Of a stretch of 64,000 nucleotides of DNA, positions 47,752 to 59,656 are shown piece by piece. The notes beneath the pieces are model-generated. The model made no database searches. It had not been told where the DNA came from and worked only from the letters and a program-made list of their open reading frames with translations. The translations under genes were made by a program, and so were the position numbers. Where the stretch lies: assembly GCA_001179505.1 (NCBI GenBank), contig CDMY01000366.1:281123-345122 (forward strand). The letters run 5' to 3'. The stretch is from Vitrella brassicaformis. Lineage: Eukaryota; Sar; Vitrellaceae. Positions within the stretch are counted from its first letter, which is position 1. Every line of letters starts with the position of its first letter.

Positions 47752-48886
47752 GAGAGACAGACAGATAGACATGCGTGTGCCGACCCTACCCGACTCGCTA
47801 TGCCTTGCCTTGACGTGCCTGCCGTAGAGATAATGCAATGCTCGATAGGATAGATGTGGTCATATACCTACCTAGATGATGGGGGTGGACGGACGGAGAG
47901 GGGGGGGGCGGATGGGGTGGACCCGTCACGGATTGTCTTTTCAGCCATCAATCCAATCAACCATCGAGTGGGTGGGCTATGTGACGTGACGTGACGTGTA
48001 TGGCCGTATATACATGCTATGCTGTTCCTTAATTCGTCTTTTGGAGTGAGTTATCGGTTTGGGTGGTGTGGTCTTGCTGAAACGATGGATGGACGGACAC
48101 TTCCTTGCTCATGAAATGCATCGAGACGGCGCTTTGAGCAACCGGTTTTGGCTGGTTGCTGGGTGGGACGAGACTTTCGTCATTCGCTCTATCTATCCGG
48201 ATCCTCCAGTGGATGGGCTCTGCGCAGAGATTTTTGGCTTGGCTGGCGTGGCTCTCTTTAAGTGGACTGCTTCCTTCGCTTAGTCAATCGCATGTGGTGT
48301 GTCCGATGTACAGGTATCTATCTACACAACACACGAGAGTGCGAGAGTGCTCTCCGAGTCGCCAAAGGGACTATCCCACCCGATGGATGGATGCTATGGT
48401 ACGTATCTATCTATGTAAGTAAGTATGCACGCCACCCATCCGACCTAGAAAACCATACAGACCACTTGTCTGCCCTGCCCTGCCATGCCATGCCTCGAAC
48501 ATATAACGACAGCTCAACGCTTCTGAGGGGGGAAGGCAAGTATCAACACCAGCGAGCCGCGCCACACACACACACACACACGTACGTCATACATCACACA
48601 TGGATGGCCAGACAAACAGACAGACAAACAAACAGACAAACAGACAGACAGACACGGCAAAAACCGGCACAGCACACCTGTAGTCAGTATGTGTCATGCC
48701 AGGAGTCAGTCAGTGATTGATTTATTGACAAACAGCAGTGTAAGTGAGTGGCTTGACAGACAGACAGACAGACAAAACACCAAGCTGACTGGCAGGGCGA
48801 CAAGACAAGATGACCTATCATCGCTCTCAGGCTGGCAGTCCAGGAGAGCCCGGCTCTCCTCTTGTCTGGCTGGGGGACCGTTCAGC
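47752..48886. other. Convergent intergenic region with simple repeats
   Basis: About 1.1 kb with no supported gene. It contains a GTGAC repeat at about 47981-47998, a (CA)n run near 48563-48581 and a (CAGA/CAAA)n tract at 48608-48653. Short ORFs near 48059-48280 lack an ATG-led conserved protein. Confidence 0.45.
48608..48653. repeat. (CAGA)n/(CAAA)n tract
   Basis: About eleven tetranucleotide units alternating CAGA and CAAA. Confidence 0.8.
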
Positions 48887-49788
48887 TCACACGGGATGAG
48901 CTGCGTGGTCATGTGCCAGATCCACGTCTTCGAGGAGAGCAAGAAGATCATCTTTCGTCTCGGAATCTTCAGGCGCCGGCGTGCTGCCAACAAAACACAC
49001 GACCATCCATCCATCCATCCATCGATCCATCCCGTCCGTCCGTCCGTCCGTCCGCAGTGCATGGGAGCGTGTCGGTGATGGCTTCTTTTTCACTCACCTT
49101 TCGGGAATCGCCAGCAAATCATCCATCCATGAACCCGAAGGAACAGGATCAGTTGCGACGCACGGATTTCTTGGATCCTGATCTGAGCGGGCTACACAAT
49201 CCAGCCATGATGGCAGGGAAAGGCGCCGGCGGAACAGGTGTAGCTTCGGGATGTTAGCATCGTCTTGGCCACCTTGGCTGAAGACAAACAAACAGCAAAA
49301 CAAAAACAGACAGATAACCCAACCACCTTTTTGATCCCTGTGGGTGTGGTGTGGTGTGTCCCCCCCGTGCTGTGCTGCTTGCTCACAGTCGTCCCTCGGT
49401 GGTGCCCGCTGCCCGGAATGCTTCCTTGATGGGCTCGTTCATGTCAGGGAAAAACGGATTCTCCATGTCCACAAAGAACGGCTGGTCCCCAACCTGTTCG
49501 TCACCAGCCTGAGGCGGCACCGTGGGGTGGAAGATGCCCTCGGCCGCCTCGGCGTTCTGCAGCCCCCCAGCCACACCACACGACACAAGCACAAAGCGCG
49601 TCAATGGATGGGATGATACACGTGTGCTCAACGGATGTGCCTCAGTTATGCCAGTGCTCTTCCTTCCTTCCCACCGAGGACACGAGCTCCCGCAGGGGGG
49701 ATTCATTACCCGAGCCGCCACAGCTGACGGCAACGGCCATGCACAAGAAGGCGGGCAGGGCGACACCACACCGAAAGGCCGACGTCAT
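48887..49788 (-). CDS. Small secreted or leader-bearing protein, 4 exons
   Basis: Unrecognised 186-residue protein. Exons (5' to 3'): 49788-49675, 49556-49387, 49277-49098, 48983-48887; phases agree and the sum is a multiple of three, which is the main support. The N-terminus MTSAFRCGVALPAFLCMAVA is a good signal peptide, with likely cleavage near AVSCGG. The mature part is hydrophilic and acidic at both ends (VPPQAGDEQVGDQPFFVDME; STPAPEDSETKDDLLALLED) with a basic-hydrophobic middle (KLHLFRRRLSLPSWLDCV). There are few Cys and no known domain. A leader into a complex plastid would also begin this way, so secretion is not certain. The third intron (49097-48984) carries a (CCAT)n/(CCGT)n tract. 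Confidence 0.65.
49003..49055. repeat. Compound (CCAT)n-(CCGT)n tract inside an intron
   Basis: CCAT units followed by CCGT units, lying in the last intron of the small secreted-protein gene. Confidence 0.85.
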
Positions 49789-50241
49789 GGTGTTGACCGA
49801 TGGATGGCAAGAAGGTCCAAAGAAGGCTGTAGAATACAAGTGGGCGGATAGCTTGGGAATGGCGGATAGATCTGACGCGTTGTTGAGGTGCAGGCCGGTT
49901 GGCTGCACCACACGACAGCAGGCCGCGACAGTCTAAGTCCATTCGAAGACGGGAGAGAATGGAGACCGCACCCGGTGCCTCTCCCTCAAACTCTCCTTCT
50001 CCCAATCGCTGAAAGCAGTGATGAAGATACTGTTCCAGACGGACAACGCCCCGAGAGCTGCATGCGGGTCACGTGAATGGCGAAAAAGCTGAGGCAGAGG
50101 TCATCCGTTGCAAGATAAGCTCGCAGACGGATCGCAAGCTTTTCGTTCCCAACTCATCTCTCTCCAACTCATCATCAACGCGAGCAACGCAGGGATACAG
50201 CTCGAGGAACCATCCCCAAGTGAAGATCCGCTGCTTCCGCG
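49789..50241. promoter_or_regulatory. Divergent intergenic region (secreted protein / TAF1B-like)
   Basis: 453 bases between divergent start codons. No coding exon is supported and no known regulatory site was recognised. Confidence 0.4.
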
Positions 50242-51946
50242 ATGCCGTGGCGTTGCGCAGCGTGCGACCACACTCAGTACCAGCAGGATGCCATCTCCGG
50301 CCTTCGGTCGTGCACCGTGTGCGGCACCATCGACGAGAGGAGCGGCCAGGAGGAGCAGATGGGCGACTTCGACGACCCCATGGGCGGCATGATGTTCGCC
50401 AGCTTCAGGAGGCAGCAGGAGGTCAATCCCGAGAGGGCGGCTGCTCTCCTGGGCACACAGGCGGACAAGGAGGCGGCTGCATTTGGTGGCGAAGAAGCGC
50501 ATGAGAGGGTGGAGCGGGAGGAGGACTATGCTTTGCCCACCATGTATGAGATCCCCATGCCGCCCGCAGGGAGCGGCCCGACCGAGGAGCATTTCCTGCT
50601 GGGCATGCAGACGATGCTGCGCGAAATGGTGAGGCAGCTGGTGGAAACCTGGGGGCTGCCGGCCGCCATCGAACGGGAAACCAAAAAGGTAAGGGAGGTG
50701 GGCAATGCATTGCAATGAACGAGGGAAGGGAGGGAGGCAGGGATGTTTGTTTGTGTGTGCGGTGTGTGCGGAGGAGAGAAGGCTTATGAGTGCTGGTTTG
50801 TTCTTGTTTGTCGTTGTTGTGTGCATCTGCATCCAATTCAGGTGTGGCTGGCTTACCTGTCCTTCTACCAGCGCCACCAGCTCCCGCTCAACTCATTCTT
50901 TGCCAACATGCGCAGAAGAACGCTCCGGATCCCGTAAGTAAGACCGATCTATCGCAAACAAAGAGATAAACAGATCCATCCCTGCATGCATGGCCGCGCT
51001 GCTCTTGCTTCTGGACACACACAGGTGGGCGTCCCTCTATCAGACGGCCGCTCCGACAGACATCTCCGAGGACGGCAGGGCAAGCTTGACGCCTGCCGCA
51101 AGGAAAGGTAAGGTGCCTCGCCACACACTCACACTTTAAGTATACACATCACCGCTCTCACCCACCCATCTTGGTGTGTGTCTTGGCCAGTTGTGGAGGT
51201 GATGGGCACCGACCGTGTGGCCTACGTCAGGAGCCTGGCGCCCTCCGCCATCGGCCGGGGCAACATGGAGCGCCGTGTCGACAGGGAGGAGAAGGAGAGG
51301 AAGCGCCGCAAGGCGGCCAAGATGGGCCTGGCCGAGGACGAGCCACAGGAGGACGGTGTCATGGACGAGGGAGGAGACAGGGAGGGAGAGGATGAGCAGC
51401 CAGAACTGACCGGCAACCAACAGGTGCGCGTCAAGCAGGAACCAATCGAGGAAGACGGCCCAACCCCCGAGCAGACTGCTGGCCGAGCAGCAGACGGCGA
51501 GAGTGAGTGCCAATCAGACTCCTCTGACAGCGAGAGCGACTCCTCCCTCGCCGACACATTTGCCGATACGGGTCATGAAAAGAAGAAGCGTCGGCCTGGG
51601 CGGCGGCGGATCGGCTACCCCGCTCACCTGCTCATGCCCGACAACAAAGTCAGCATCTATGCCCGCGACCAGCGGGAGCCGACGCCACTCGGACTGCCCA
51701 TTGTCTTGCTCGAGTGTCTGGCGCGGAGCAGAAAGATCAGCTGTGAGTGAGGCAACGAATGAGAGACGGAGGGAGGGAGGGAAGGCGATGGACGGACACG
51801 GCAGGCAAGAACACTCACTGGATCTGTTTGTGTGTGCGTGTGCAGGTCTGCACATGATGTATACCGACGGCACCAAGAACGTCGCCACCATCCCCCGCCG
51901 CAAGATCTCGCGGGACTTCCACTATGTCAACCGAACGGTCCCTAAC

Positions 51947-51977
<31 letters not shown>

Positions 51978-54900
51978 ACGAGGCCGTTAGATGAATGACA
52001 TGGTACTTGCCCCCTCTGTGTACGTCAGGTGGATGCCATCTACGAGCACGACTTTCTGCTCCGGCTGATCCAGGCCGACACCGATCTGAGCACCGAGTAC
52101 GACTTCACCCTTGCTGACAAGGACGTGGCCCCCTCCCCCGACTCTCCTGATGTCGGCAGCCAGCCAGAGGAGCGAAGGGGAGAGGGAGACAGCGACCCCG
52201 AGATGCACCAGCCTGATGATGGAGGTGGTGGTGGGCCGCCGGCTCCAGCGGATGGTGACGACGGCGTGACGAGGATGTCGGTGAGCTCTCTGCCGCTCCA
52301 TGTGCTCAGGAACTTCTGGCCAGTGCAGTCGGACCTGGTCAGTCAGTCAGTCAGTGAGGGAGGGAGGGAGGGAGGGAGGGAGCTGACACTGTCCACTGTG
52401 GTCAGCTGTTTCTGCATCTGCATATCTACTCCGTGCTTACTTAATGCAGGTTCGTCTGCGGTATGGCAGAGGTCGCAAGGCAGGCCGGGTCATCGCTATC
52501 AGAACGGTGAGCGAACAGACAAAGGCACGATTCCTGTGAAACGGACGGCGAGTGGTCTGGTGGGTCTCCTGTCTGCAGATGTTGACCCGCCTGGGCGGCA
52601 GCGGTATCGGTGAAACGGCCCTGAGTCCGTCATCCCCCGACCCGCCCTTGCCGGCGACCTTGCCCCCGCTGGACCACACCACCATGCTCGCCATCCTCTG
52701 GCTGGGACTCGTCAACGCCAGGATAGGTAGGTATCGCTGAAGGATGCATGGTACGTGGATGCCCAAGCGACCGACCTGTGTGGTGTGCGTCTGCTGTGTG
52801 TGGTAGGCGTGACTGCGGCCGATATGAGTCGATGGTGCTGGCAAGGCCGCATACCACTGTGGGGTGAGTTCCCTCCCGCTATCTAGAGAGGGCGGAAGGA
52901 GAGGCAGGCCTGCCTATATTGACTGACGTGTCTGTGTGTTTGTTGTCTGTCATTTGTGTTATGTGGTTGTGTCTGATCAGCATCGGCCGGCAAGGTGCCC
53001 GACTGGCTGCTGGAGGCAGGGTGAGCTTGGCATGCACAACAAACGTGTTGGCGCGGCGACAACGAATGTATCTCTGTCTGTCTGTCTGTCTGCCTGTGTG
53101 TCTGTCTGTGTGTCTGTCTGTCTGTGTGTCTCGGCAGCTTCAAGTTCTACCATGGTGCGAGTAGAGTGCTAAAGGCCAAAACACTCTTCCAGGTCAGTGA
53201 GTCAGTGAAGTGAACAGCCGGCTGGCTGGGCTAGGCATGAAAGACACGAGTGTGTGTGTGTGTGTGTGTTGGTCAGGCTGGCCGGATTCCGACAGCAGCG
53301 GCCCTGAATGAGACCGCCATCGACCTGCTTCAGGTGTGTTAATAAATGCATCCCGCACATGAGGGGCCCTCGTCATTTTCGTTTGCTGTCCATGTCTGGT
53401 GTCAGTGTGGTGTGTGCATTACGCCCTTCAACCACCCTCCCCTCACAGCGCGGCTCCTGCACGACGCGAGACTCCCCATCTACCTCCAGCCGCTCGTCAC
53501 AAAGTAGACAACCATCATACACACCAACATCCAACCATTTCTCCCCTCTCTCCGTCAATCAGGCTGTGTGGGCTTCTCTCCCGCCGTCGTGTCCCCTGGC
53601 GCACCATCGCCGTCTCACTGGTGGGTGAGCACCAGTGGACGGCCGCAAAGGGCCTGGTGCTCGGCACACACGGCAGCGACCCACGCAAGAAGACCGGCAG
53701 CAGGGCCAGTCAGAGAGCCAAGACACAACGAGGGGCGGTGGCATCGATGACAAGGGATGTGGAGGGGGAAGATGAGCAGGAGCAGCGGCATGGTGGGACG
53801 ATCCTTGCGGCGGCGGTGATGGAGCTGGAGTTGGCCTTGAACATGAGGAGACAGACGCAGCTATACGGCACTTTTCCCAACGCACAAGGCTGGCCCACTC
53901 ACGTGTTGGTCCCCTCTCTCATCCTGGTCGCTGCCCGTCTCGTGTGGCCGGTGCTCAACTCCAACCCGCCAGCCATCGCCCAAAACCTCGACGGCTCATC
54001 AGAGGGCGACGAATCAGACGAACGGCCTCTCGCAGACACAGCCGACGACGACCGGCCTCCCCGCCGTCGAGTGCACCCTTCCAGTAACGACGCGTGTGGG
54101 CGGCTGATGGCCAACATGCCCGAGAACCGAGAGCTCTTCCATGTGATAAGAGGGAGGGGGTGGTTGCACACAATGGGTGGATGGGTGGATGGTGTCTGTG
54201 GCGTGGTGTGATGTGATGTGATGTGTGCAGACGCTTTCCCGCACGTGTCGTGGGGTGGATTGGTCGCGGTGGCGGGCCGGGCCTTATGCGGAGGGCAAAC
54301 ACGTACGTTACGTACACACACACGCACAGGACAGGACAGGACAGGGACACTGACTGACATCGATTAATGCATCGACGCAGAAAGAGGGAGAGAAGCCTTG
54401 GGTTGTTTGTCTGTGTGTTTGCTCTGCGTGTGTGTGTCTGTGATTCAGTGGGCCGACATGAGTGAGGAGCAGCGCGTGCAGATCCTTGATGGCTTCGAGT
54501 AAGGAAGGAATCTGTCAATCAATCCACCTGTTATCCGTCCATGTGGGTTTGTTGTGTCCCCCCAGGTGCCCTCTGCGTCAGTTGGTCAAGGCGGCGGGGC
54601 CACTCGATGACATCGCCGAGTAGGCAAAACCATATCGATATACACGTCGATCCGTCAACACCCACGAGCGGTGCTGTCCTTGTCTATGCAGCCTGTTGCA
54701 CACCATCACCACAGACCTGGCCAAGAAGGGCCGTGGCGAAGCCGAAGCCGAGCAACCAGACACTCCTCTACCACAATCCCCACAATCAGACCAGGCGGCT
54801 AACGGCCACCCAGACCCACTGGAGCCCCCGCAGGCAGAGACCTTGAGCCCACAACAAGCACTGCAGGTGAGGGCACAAATACGTTGGTTACCTTTTCAAT

Positions 54901-55603
54901 GTTGCTGGCTGACATCCCCTGTTTGTTCCTCACTTGGTGCCATGCTTCAGCGATCCTACGGCGCCTACGAGAGCACTCTCACCCAGCAGTTCCCCGAGCC
55001 CCGCCCCCCCATACCCACACAATGGCGCTCTCCCGCCCGCATCAAGCGGCTTCTCCTTGGCCTTGACGTTGATGCCTCATCCGACGACAGTGACGATGGC
55101 GACTCTGACGACCACAACCGAGGAGAAGGCGACGGCTTCGGCAGCCACCACGCCCTGCCGTTCTTGCCGCTTCCGCACAAGGATCGGCTGCGGCCCACAG
55201 CTGAGAGGCTGCAGGGCGAGACGGAGGGGTGGGGAGGGCGGGAGAGCGAGAAGGCCAAGATGAAGAAGCAACATCACAGGAGGATACTCAGAGGTGGGCA
55301 AGTGGCGGGATGGCGGCCTGCTTTATCGGTGTGCTCTGCGTGCGTGCGTGTGTCATTTTGTACCGTCAGAAATGCCGGTTGCGTATTGCCTCCTGCTGCA
55401 GAAGCTCGCTGACCTGGTCGGCGAGCTGCCGCTCATAATACACGAGGTGAGTCCTCGACCATGCAGCTGGCTGGCCCCTTGTTGTGTGCATTGCTCAATG
55501 GCTGTGTGTGGTGTGTGCGCTCATTCATCCGTTCATTCAGTGTGTCCGTTTTGTGGAGGCCTGGCTGCCGATGGAGGTGGAGCTCATCGCCGCTGAGAGC
55601 TGA
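50242..55603 (+). CDS. RNA polymerase I factor of the TAF1B/Rrn7 type, many exons
   Basis: TFIIB-like factor of the RNA polymerase I initiation complex (SL1 in animals, core factor in yeast), acting in the nucleolus. It opens with a zinc ribbon CAACDHTQYQQDAISG...CTVCGT (CxxC-x16-CxxC spacing), the RRN7-type finger. Next is a cyclin-fold-like region: LGMQTMLREMVRQLVETWGL, then VWLAYLSFYQRHQLPLNSFF. Further on is DHTTMLAILWLGLVNARIGV followed by TAADMSRWCWQGRIPLW, which resembles the 'L.I.YL.LL....L..DLLRW...G.IPY' segment of TAF1B. Long acidic inserts separate the modules (EEKERKRRKAAKMGLAEDE; SSDDSDDGDSDDHNR). It ends ECVRFVEAWLPMEVELIAAES. Start ATG 50242; stop 55601-55603. Exon edges around 53340-53570 and 54190-54560 are uncertain. 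The assignment is by motif pattern; Brf-like or plant MEE12-like relatives are possible. Confidence 0.72.
52356..52382. repeat. (GGGA)n tract in an intron
   Basis: Purine-rich GGGA units directly after a (CAGT)n run, in an intron of the TAF1B-like gene. Confidence 0.8.
53070..53136. repeat. (TCTG)n tract ending at a 3' splice site
   Basis: About fifteen TCTG/TGTG units that run up to the acceptor 'ctcggcag' of an exon in the TAF1B-like gene. Confidence 0.8.
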
Positions 55604-56200
55604 CAGATGGGTGGGTGGATGGCATGGGTGAGTGTGTTGTGCAGAGACCTGCCTCTCTTGAACGTGAAGATAGATACGTTAATGTTTAATTTCAAACACG
55701 AATAAAGGGGAATTAAGGCCGTCAGTTCCAAATTGCAGTCACACACGCGTCTGTCGGTCCGTGGTGTACAGAGTGATCGGGAGGGCTAATTGCTTAACGG
55801 AAATGCTTCGGTGAACTATGGCCGGTCTTACTGTACTGAGCTTTTCTTTGCGTTCCTTGAGGGTGTGCCTGAGTCCCACACGCTGCCTCCATGCATATGG
55901 CCACGCAGGCCGGGCTGGGAAGAAGCGCCGCCCCTGGAGCACGAGATGGAGGTCATGCAGCGAGCAGTTTTCTGCCTCCACACGACTTCTCGCCGGATGG
56001 AGACGCGGGAGACAAACCCCACAAACCCTAATATGGATTTTCTTATCGTTTTTCCCCTGCACTTTCCCAAGCGTGTGTGACCCCTCAACCCCCCCGGGTG
56101 CGCCCGATACGGATATCGCGGCGCAGACTGGGGTTGTCACCTTTCAACGAGGTCACCACTGTGTGTGGCTGCCGCCGCCGCCAAGGTACCCCAAGGAGTC
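55604..56200. other. Spacer before the duplicated region
   Basis: About 600 bases after the TAF1B-like stop. It is more AT-rich at 55660-55740 (likely 3' UTR or downstream flank). Open frames on both strands at 55740-56140 have no recognisable domain. No gene is supported. Confidence 0.4.
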
Positions 56201-56485
56201 GACGGATGCAGCCAGGTATGACAGCAGTCTTCGCTGACAACGCTCTATGCGAGGTGCCTGAGCACACCTGGCGGAGATTGTGTGTGTGACGAGAAGTACC
56301 CATGGGCACGGCAGACAAAGGTAGTGGAATATCGCACTCTTACGAGGAAACCAAAAGGGCTGGCAGCCGGCGCCCTCGACGTAAACGTGGTATCGGGCTA
56401 GGGCGGCATAGGGGCGACAAAGTGTTCCCAACTTCTACGATTTCGTCGAAGACGCTATTCGCAACCCAACAGCAGTCTTCACTGA

Positions 56486-56757
56486 CGAGCGCACAGCCGG
56501 CCTGGGCCATCTTCGTCATGGGGGGCCGGCTTAGCGTCCTCGAGGCATGTCCTGCACCCGTCGACCCCCTCGAGGCTCTCTGTGAGGTGCCTGAGCCACG
56601 CCGCACCAGCCGCCGCATCTTCGTGCCTAGCGCACACCTGGCGGAGATCGTGTGTGATAATAAGTATCGTGTTGCTGAATCTGAGGACGACTACTGCCTT
56701 ATTAGTGCTGCAAGGTGGGCGACGGGGATGGCGGATGCATGCCACAGGCAATTGTTG
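56486..56757. repeat. About 270-bp duplicated block, copy 1
   Basis: Starts 'gagcgcacagccggcctggg' and ends near 'gcaattgtt'. It matches 57686-57956 at most positions, 1.2 kb away in the same orientation. The plus-strand translation begins SAQPAWAIFVMGGRLSVLEA and runs to EIVCDNKY. Degenerate traces of the same block are at about 56209-56300 (gaggtgcctgagcacacctg) and 59063-59150. Confidence 0.9.
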
Positions 56758-57059
56758 ACACTTTTGTGCCGAAAATGCCACGCCTACTTTTTACGGATGC
56801 AGTTGGAGTGTCGTCCGCGGCCTCGGACAGGTACGCCCACACAGCCGGGATGCCTCACGACGATACACATTGTGTCTGTGGTTCGTTCGTTTCCCTCTCC
56901 CATGCATGCAGCCGTCAGACGCCCCCGTCAGGCAGCGGCAGCGGTGACGTCTGTGGCGCCCACCTGCCCGCCGCTGCACGTTCCGCATCCAGATCTCACC
57001 CGACGTACGGCATCCCAGGACCAGCGGCTTCCCCAGCGTATTCCATCATCAGCTCTGTG

Positions 57060-57733
57060 CTGTGTGTTCAGTGGCGCCACTTCTGTGTTACTGACGCTCA
57101 CGCCAGATCCACTCGGCCCGAAGCCTATCAAGAAGAACAACACACTGCCTTTCCCGAGGGTTCAACACGAAGGCACCCGTGGTGGCCAGGACACCAACCC
57201 CGCCCAGCTGGGGGAAGAGGACGACTGCGCGATGGCGCTGAGGGAGGAGACCCTGATGCACCATGTGATGACTGAGGCCACCATGGCGCACCCAGCCAGA
57301 GCACATCGAGGACGAGGGAGAGGACCTGGGCGTGAGCGGCATGATGAGCCGGAGGTCGGCGGGGATGCTGCACCACATCATGGAGGGCGACGACCGATTC
57401 TCCATTCCTGCACGTTTTGGCGGCCTCCCTTTCGTACCCTTCCTGGCTGACGCCGTCGGCACGCAGCCCCAGCCATCCCCCACACACACCATGGCCCGCA
57501 TCATCCGCCGCATGACATGCCGCCAGCCCCCCGTCGCTCATCACTCCCGTCGCGTGCTGCGAGAGCTCAAGGGCCAGCAGTTCGCCATGGCCCGCGTGAA
57601 GCTCTTCCCGGACTACCTGCTGGTCGCCTTGAGCAACTCACCCACCTCACCCACGTTGCCGTCGCAGCTACGCACGGCGAGTGGTGAGCGCACAGCCGGC
57701 CTGGGCCATCTTCGTCATGGGGGGCCGGCTTAG
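57060..57733 (+). pseudogene. Family module A: frame-broken paralogue
   Basis: Fragment of an unrecognised gene family. The first part reads in one frame (REETLMHHVMTEATMAHPAR, ending near 57300). The next part reads in another (GMMSRRSAGMLHHIMEGDDR, then FSIPARFGGLPFVPFLADA, and later KGQQFAMARVKLF). The same two segments are continuous in one frame in module B at 58240-58680, so this copy has a shift near 57297-57305. Short introns cannot be fully excluded. Function unknown. Confidence 0.5.
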
Positions 57734-57956
57734 CGTCCTCGAGGCAGGTCCTGCACCCGTCGACCCCCTTGAGGCTCTCTGTGAGGTGCCTGAGCCACGC
57801 CGCACCAGCCGCCGCATCTTCGTGCATAGCGCACACCTGGCGGAGATTGTGTGTGATGATAAGTATCATGCTGCTTGATCTGAGGACGGAAACTGCCTTA
57901 TGAGTGATGCAAGGTGGGCGAGGAGGGACGGCGGGTGCATGCCGAAAGCAATTGTT
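57686..57956. repeat. About 270-bp duplicated block, copy 2
   Basis: Second copy of 56486-56757. It differs by scattered substitutions, and in the plus frame it acquires a stop after DDKYHAA where copy 1 reads on. Confidence 0.9.
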
Positions 57957-58097
57957 CACGCCTAATATTTCTCTGTATGGATCTTGTGCAAGTGCAGCGC
58001 GGAGCTGTGCGCGAGTAATGCCGACGGCACCACCACTGAGGCGACCGATGCAGCGAGGTGTGTACTCAAGGTCATTCATGTTGTTGTTTCACTTTCA

Positions 58098-58846
58098 GAC
58101 CACGCACCACCAGCAGCAGCAGCACCAGCAGTGTGCCTGCCGAGCATCGCACCCTCTCCCCCGTCACCACCCCTCCCGCCACCTACCGTTATTCTGTCGC
58201 CCCAAGCACCAGCCAGGAGCACCTGAGCACGCCAAACAGCAGGTTGCGGTTCTGTGCCTGCGAGAGTGCGGCCGTCTGCATCAAGACGGCTGTGCACGAG
58301 AGCGGGCTCATCGAGCCACTGATGAGCCACCTGCTAAGGGAGCAGTCCCTGGCGAATCCCCTGAGGCGCCACCTGCTCTACGGCACCACCGAGAACGAGA
58401 AGGCGGAGGAGCGGCAGTCACTTTACGAGCCGGGGAGGATGAGCCGCCGGTCAAGTGCCCTCTTTGATCGCATGTTGCGTGGCGACCGCAGCTTCCAGGA
58501 ACCGGCGCGCTTCGACGGGCTGCCCTTCACCCCTTTCCTGTCCGCCGCCTCTCCCGCGACCAGCAGCAGCGCTATCACCCCCACCCAAAGCAGCGCCCCC
58601 GCTCCTTTCTCCCCGTTGCCGCCATCCCCACCATCGTATGTGCTCGAGGGGATGCAATCAGGGGAGTTCGCTATGGCAGCGGTCAAGCGGTCGACCATCA
58701 GCAGTCTGCCGACCGACGTGAGCGAGAGAGGCGGCCTCCCGCTCGACGGGCTGAGCGCCCCAAAGGTGGACGAGGTGACTCAGCGGCGTCTGCGGCTGGA
58801 GCAGCAGCAGAGGAGGTGGGCGATGGCGTATGCGACACTGAGCTGA
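58098..58846 (+). CDS. Family module B: unrecognised protein, most intact copy (3' exon)
   Basis: Open frame of about 250 codons starting after a good acceptor (ttcactttcag at about 58097) and ending at TGA 58844-58846. Segments: NSRLRFCACESAAVCIKTAV; LIEPLMSHLLREQSLANPLR; RMSRRSSALFDRMLRGDRSF, then QEPARFDGLPFTPFLSAAS; a Ser/Pro/Ala linker; VLEGMQSGEFAMAAVKRST; and a charged C-terminus DEVTQRRLRLEQQQRRWAMA. The R-M-S-R-R-S...GDRxFxxPARFxGLPFxPFL block recurs in module A and partly in C. An upstream exon supplying the start was not identified. No known domain; nothing can be said of its function. Confidence 0.5.
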
Positions 58847-58990
58847 TGGACAAGGGCGTCGATGCCCACTCACACACCATCGTCAGCTGCAGCGACAGCC
58901 GGGTGGCCGGCCGGCTGCAATGCGACGATGTGAGCATGGCACTCAGAATTCACTCACCTAATATGCGTCGATATCCCATGTGGTTCGCGC

Positions 58991-59036
58991 TGTGGGTGCA
59001 GATCCCTGCGTACATTTTATATCCCTTGGCCCCTTT
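58991..59036 (+). repeat. Recurring exon-like element, copy 1
   Basis: Follows a gtgcag acceptor-like site and reads QIPAYILYPLAPF. Related elements occur at 62236-62280 and 62959-62991, sharing 'acattttatat' or 'gcattttatat'. Confidence 0.6.
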
Positions 59037-59219
59037 TCCCCCACACCAGGCGGAGGCGGAGGTTCAATTGGACCACAAGTATCTATCGTATTGCTGATTC
59101 AGAGGACGACTTGCCTTGTCGACGAAGCAAGGTGGGCGAGGGGAAGCCACAAGCAGTCAGTGACCATTTCTTGCCGCACACCACCTCATTCTGTGTGTAT
59201 TTCCCTCTGTTGCACCACT

Positions 59220-59550
59220 GCATCATCGACGGCCACCAGCTCGCGGCGCCCAGCTCGGTGCTGCGCTTCGGCACAGTCGGCCAGGCGGCGGTGTGTTTGA
59301 AGAAGGAGAACGCAGAGGGCCTGGGAGGGCCGCAGGGCAGGATGGCGGTGGTGCACAACGAGGCGCTGATGCAACACATGCCCGCCGAGGCGGCGCTCTC
59401 ACATCCTGCCAGGGCCGAGTCGTCTGGAGGGGGCACGCTGAGGATGTGGAGCGTGACGACGCGACCACGCTGAATAGGCCAGGCGCGATGAATCGCCGCG
59501 CCGCTGCCGTGTCTGTCCCGTCTTCACCCTTCAAGATCAGCAAACCCTGA
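59220..59550 (+). pseudogene. Family module C: frame-broken paralogue
   Basis: Related to modules A and B: SSVLRFGTVGQAAVCLKKEN parallels SRLRFCACESAAVCIKTAV, and NEALMQHMPAEAALSHPARA parallels the module A sequence. The continuation related to the MSRRS segment (GAMNRRAAAVSVPSSPFK) lies in another frame after about 59415. It ends at a TGA near 59550 after SPFKISKP. Probably a decayed copy. Confidence 0.45.
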
Positions 59551-59656
59551 ACAATCTCAAGGATTTGGACGGGGAAGCAATCGAGTGGTGAGAGGCGGCG
59601 AAATGGAGTTCCGTGCGTTGACGTACACATCCACAAGAACACTCGCACAGATGCTT

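Noticed and set aside
48059-48283. 74-codon open frame (FALSE gene candidate)
   Set aside because: No ATG-led start of note, no conserved motif and no exon partners; it sits between two convergent genes.
55740-56140. Coding exon on either strand
   Set aside because: Both strands are open but neither gives a recognisable protein or convincing splice sites.
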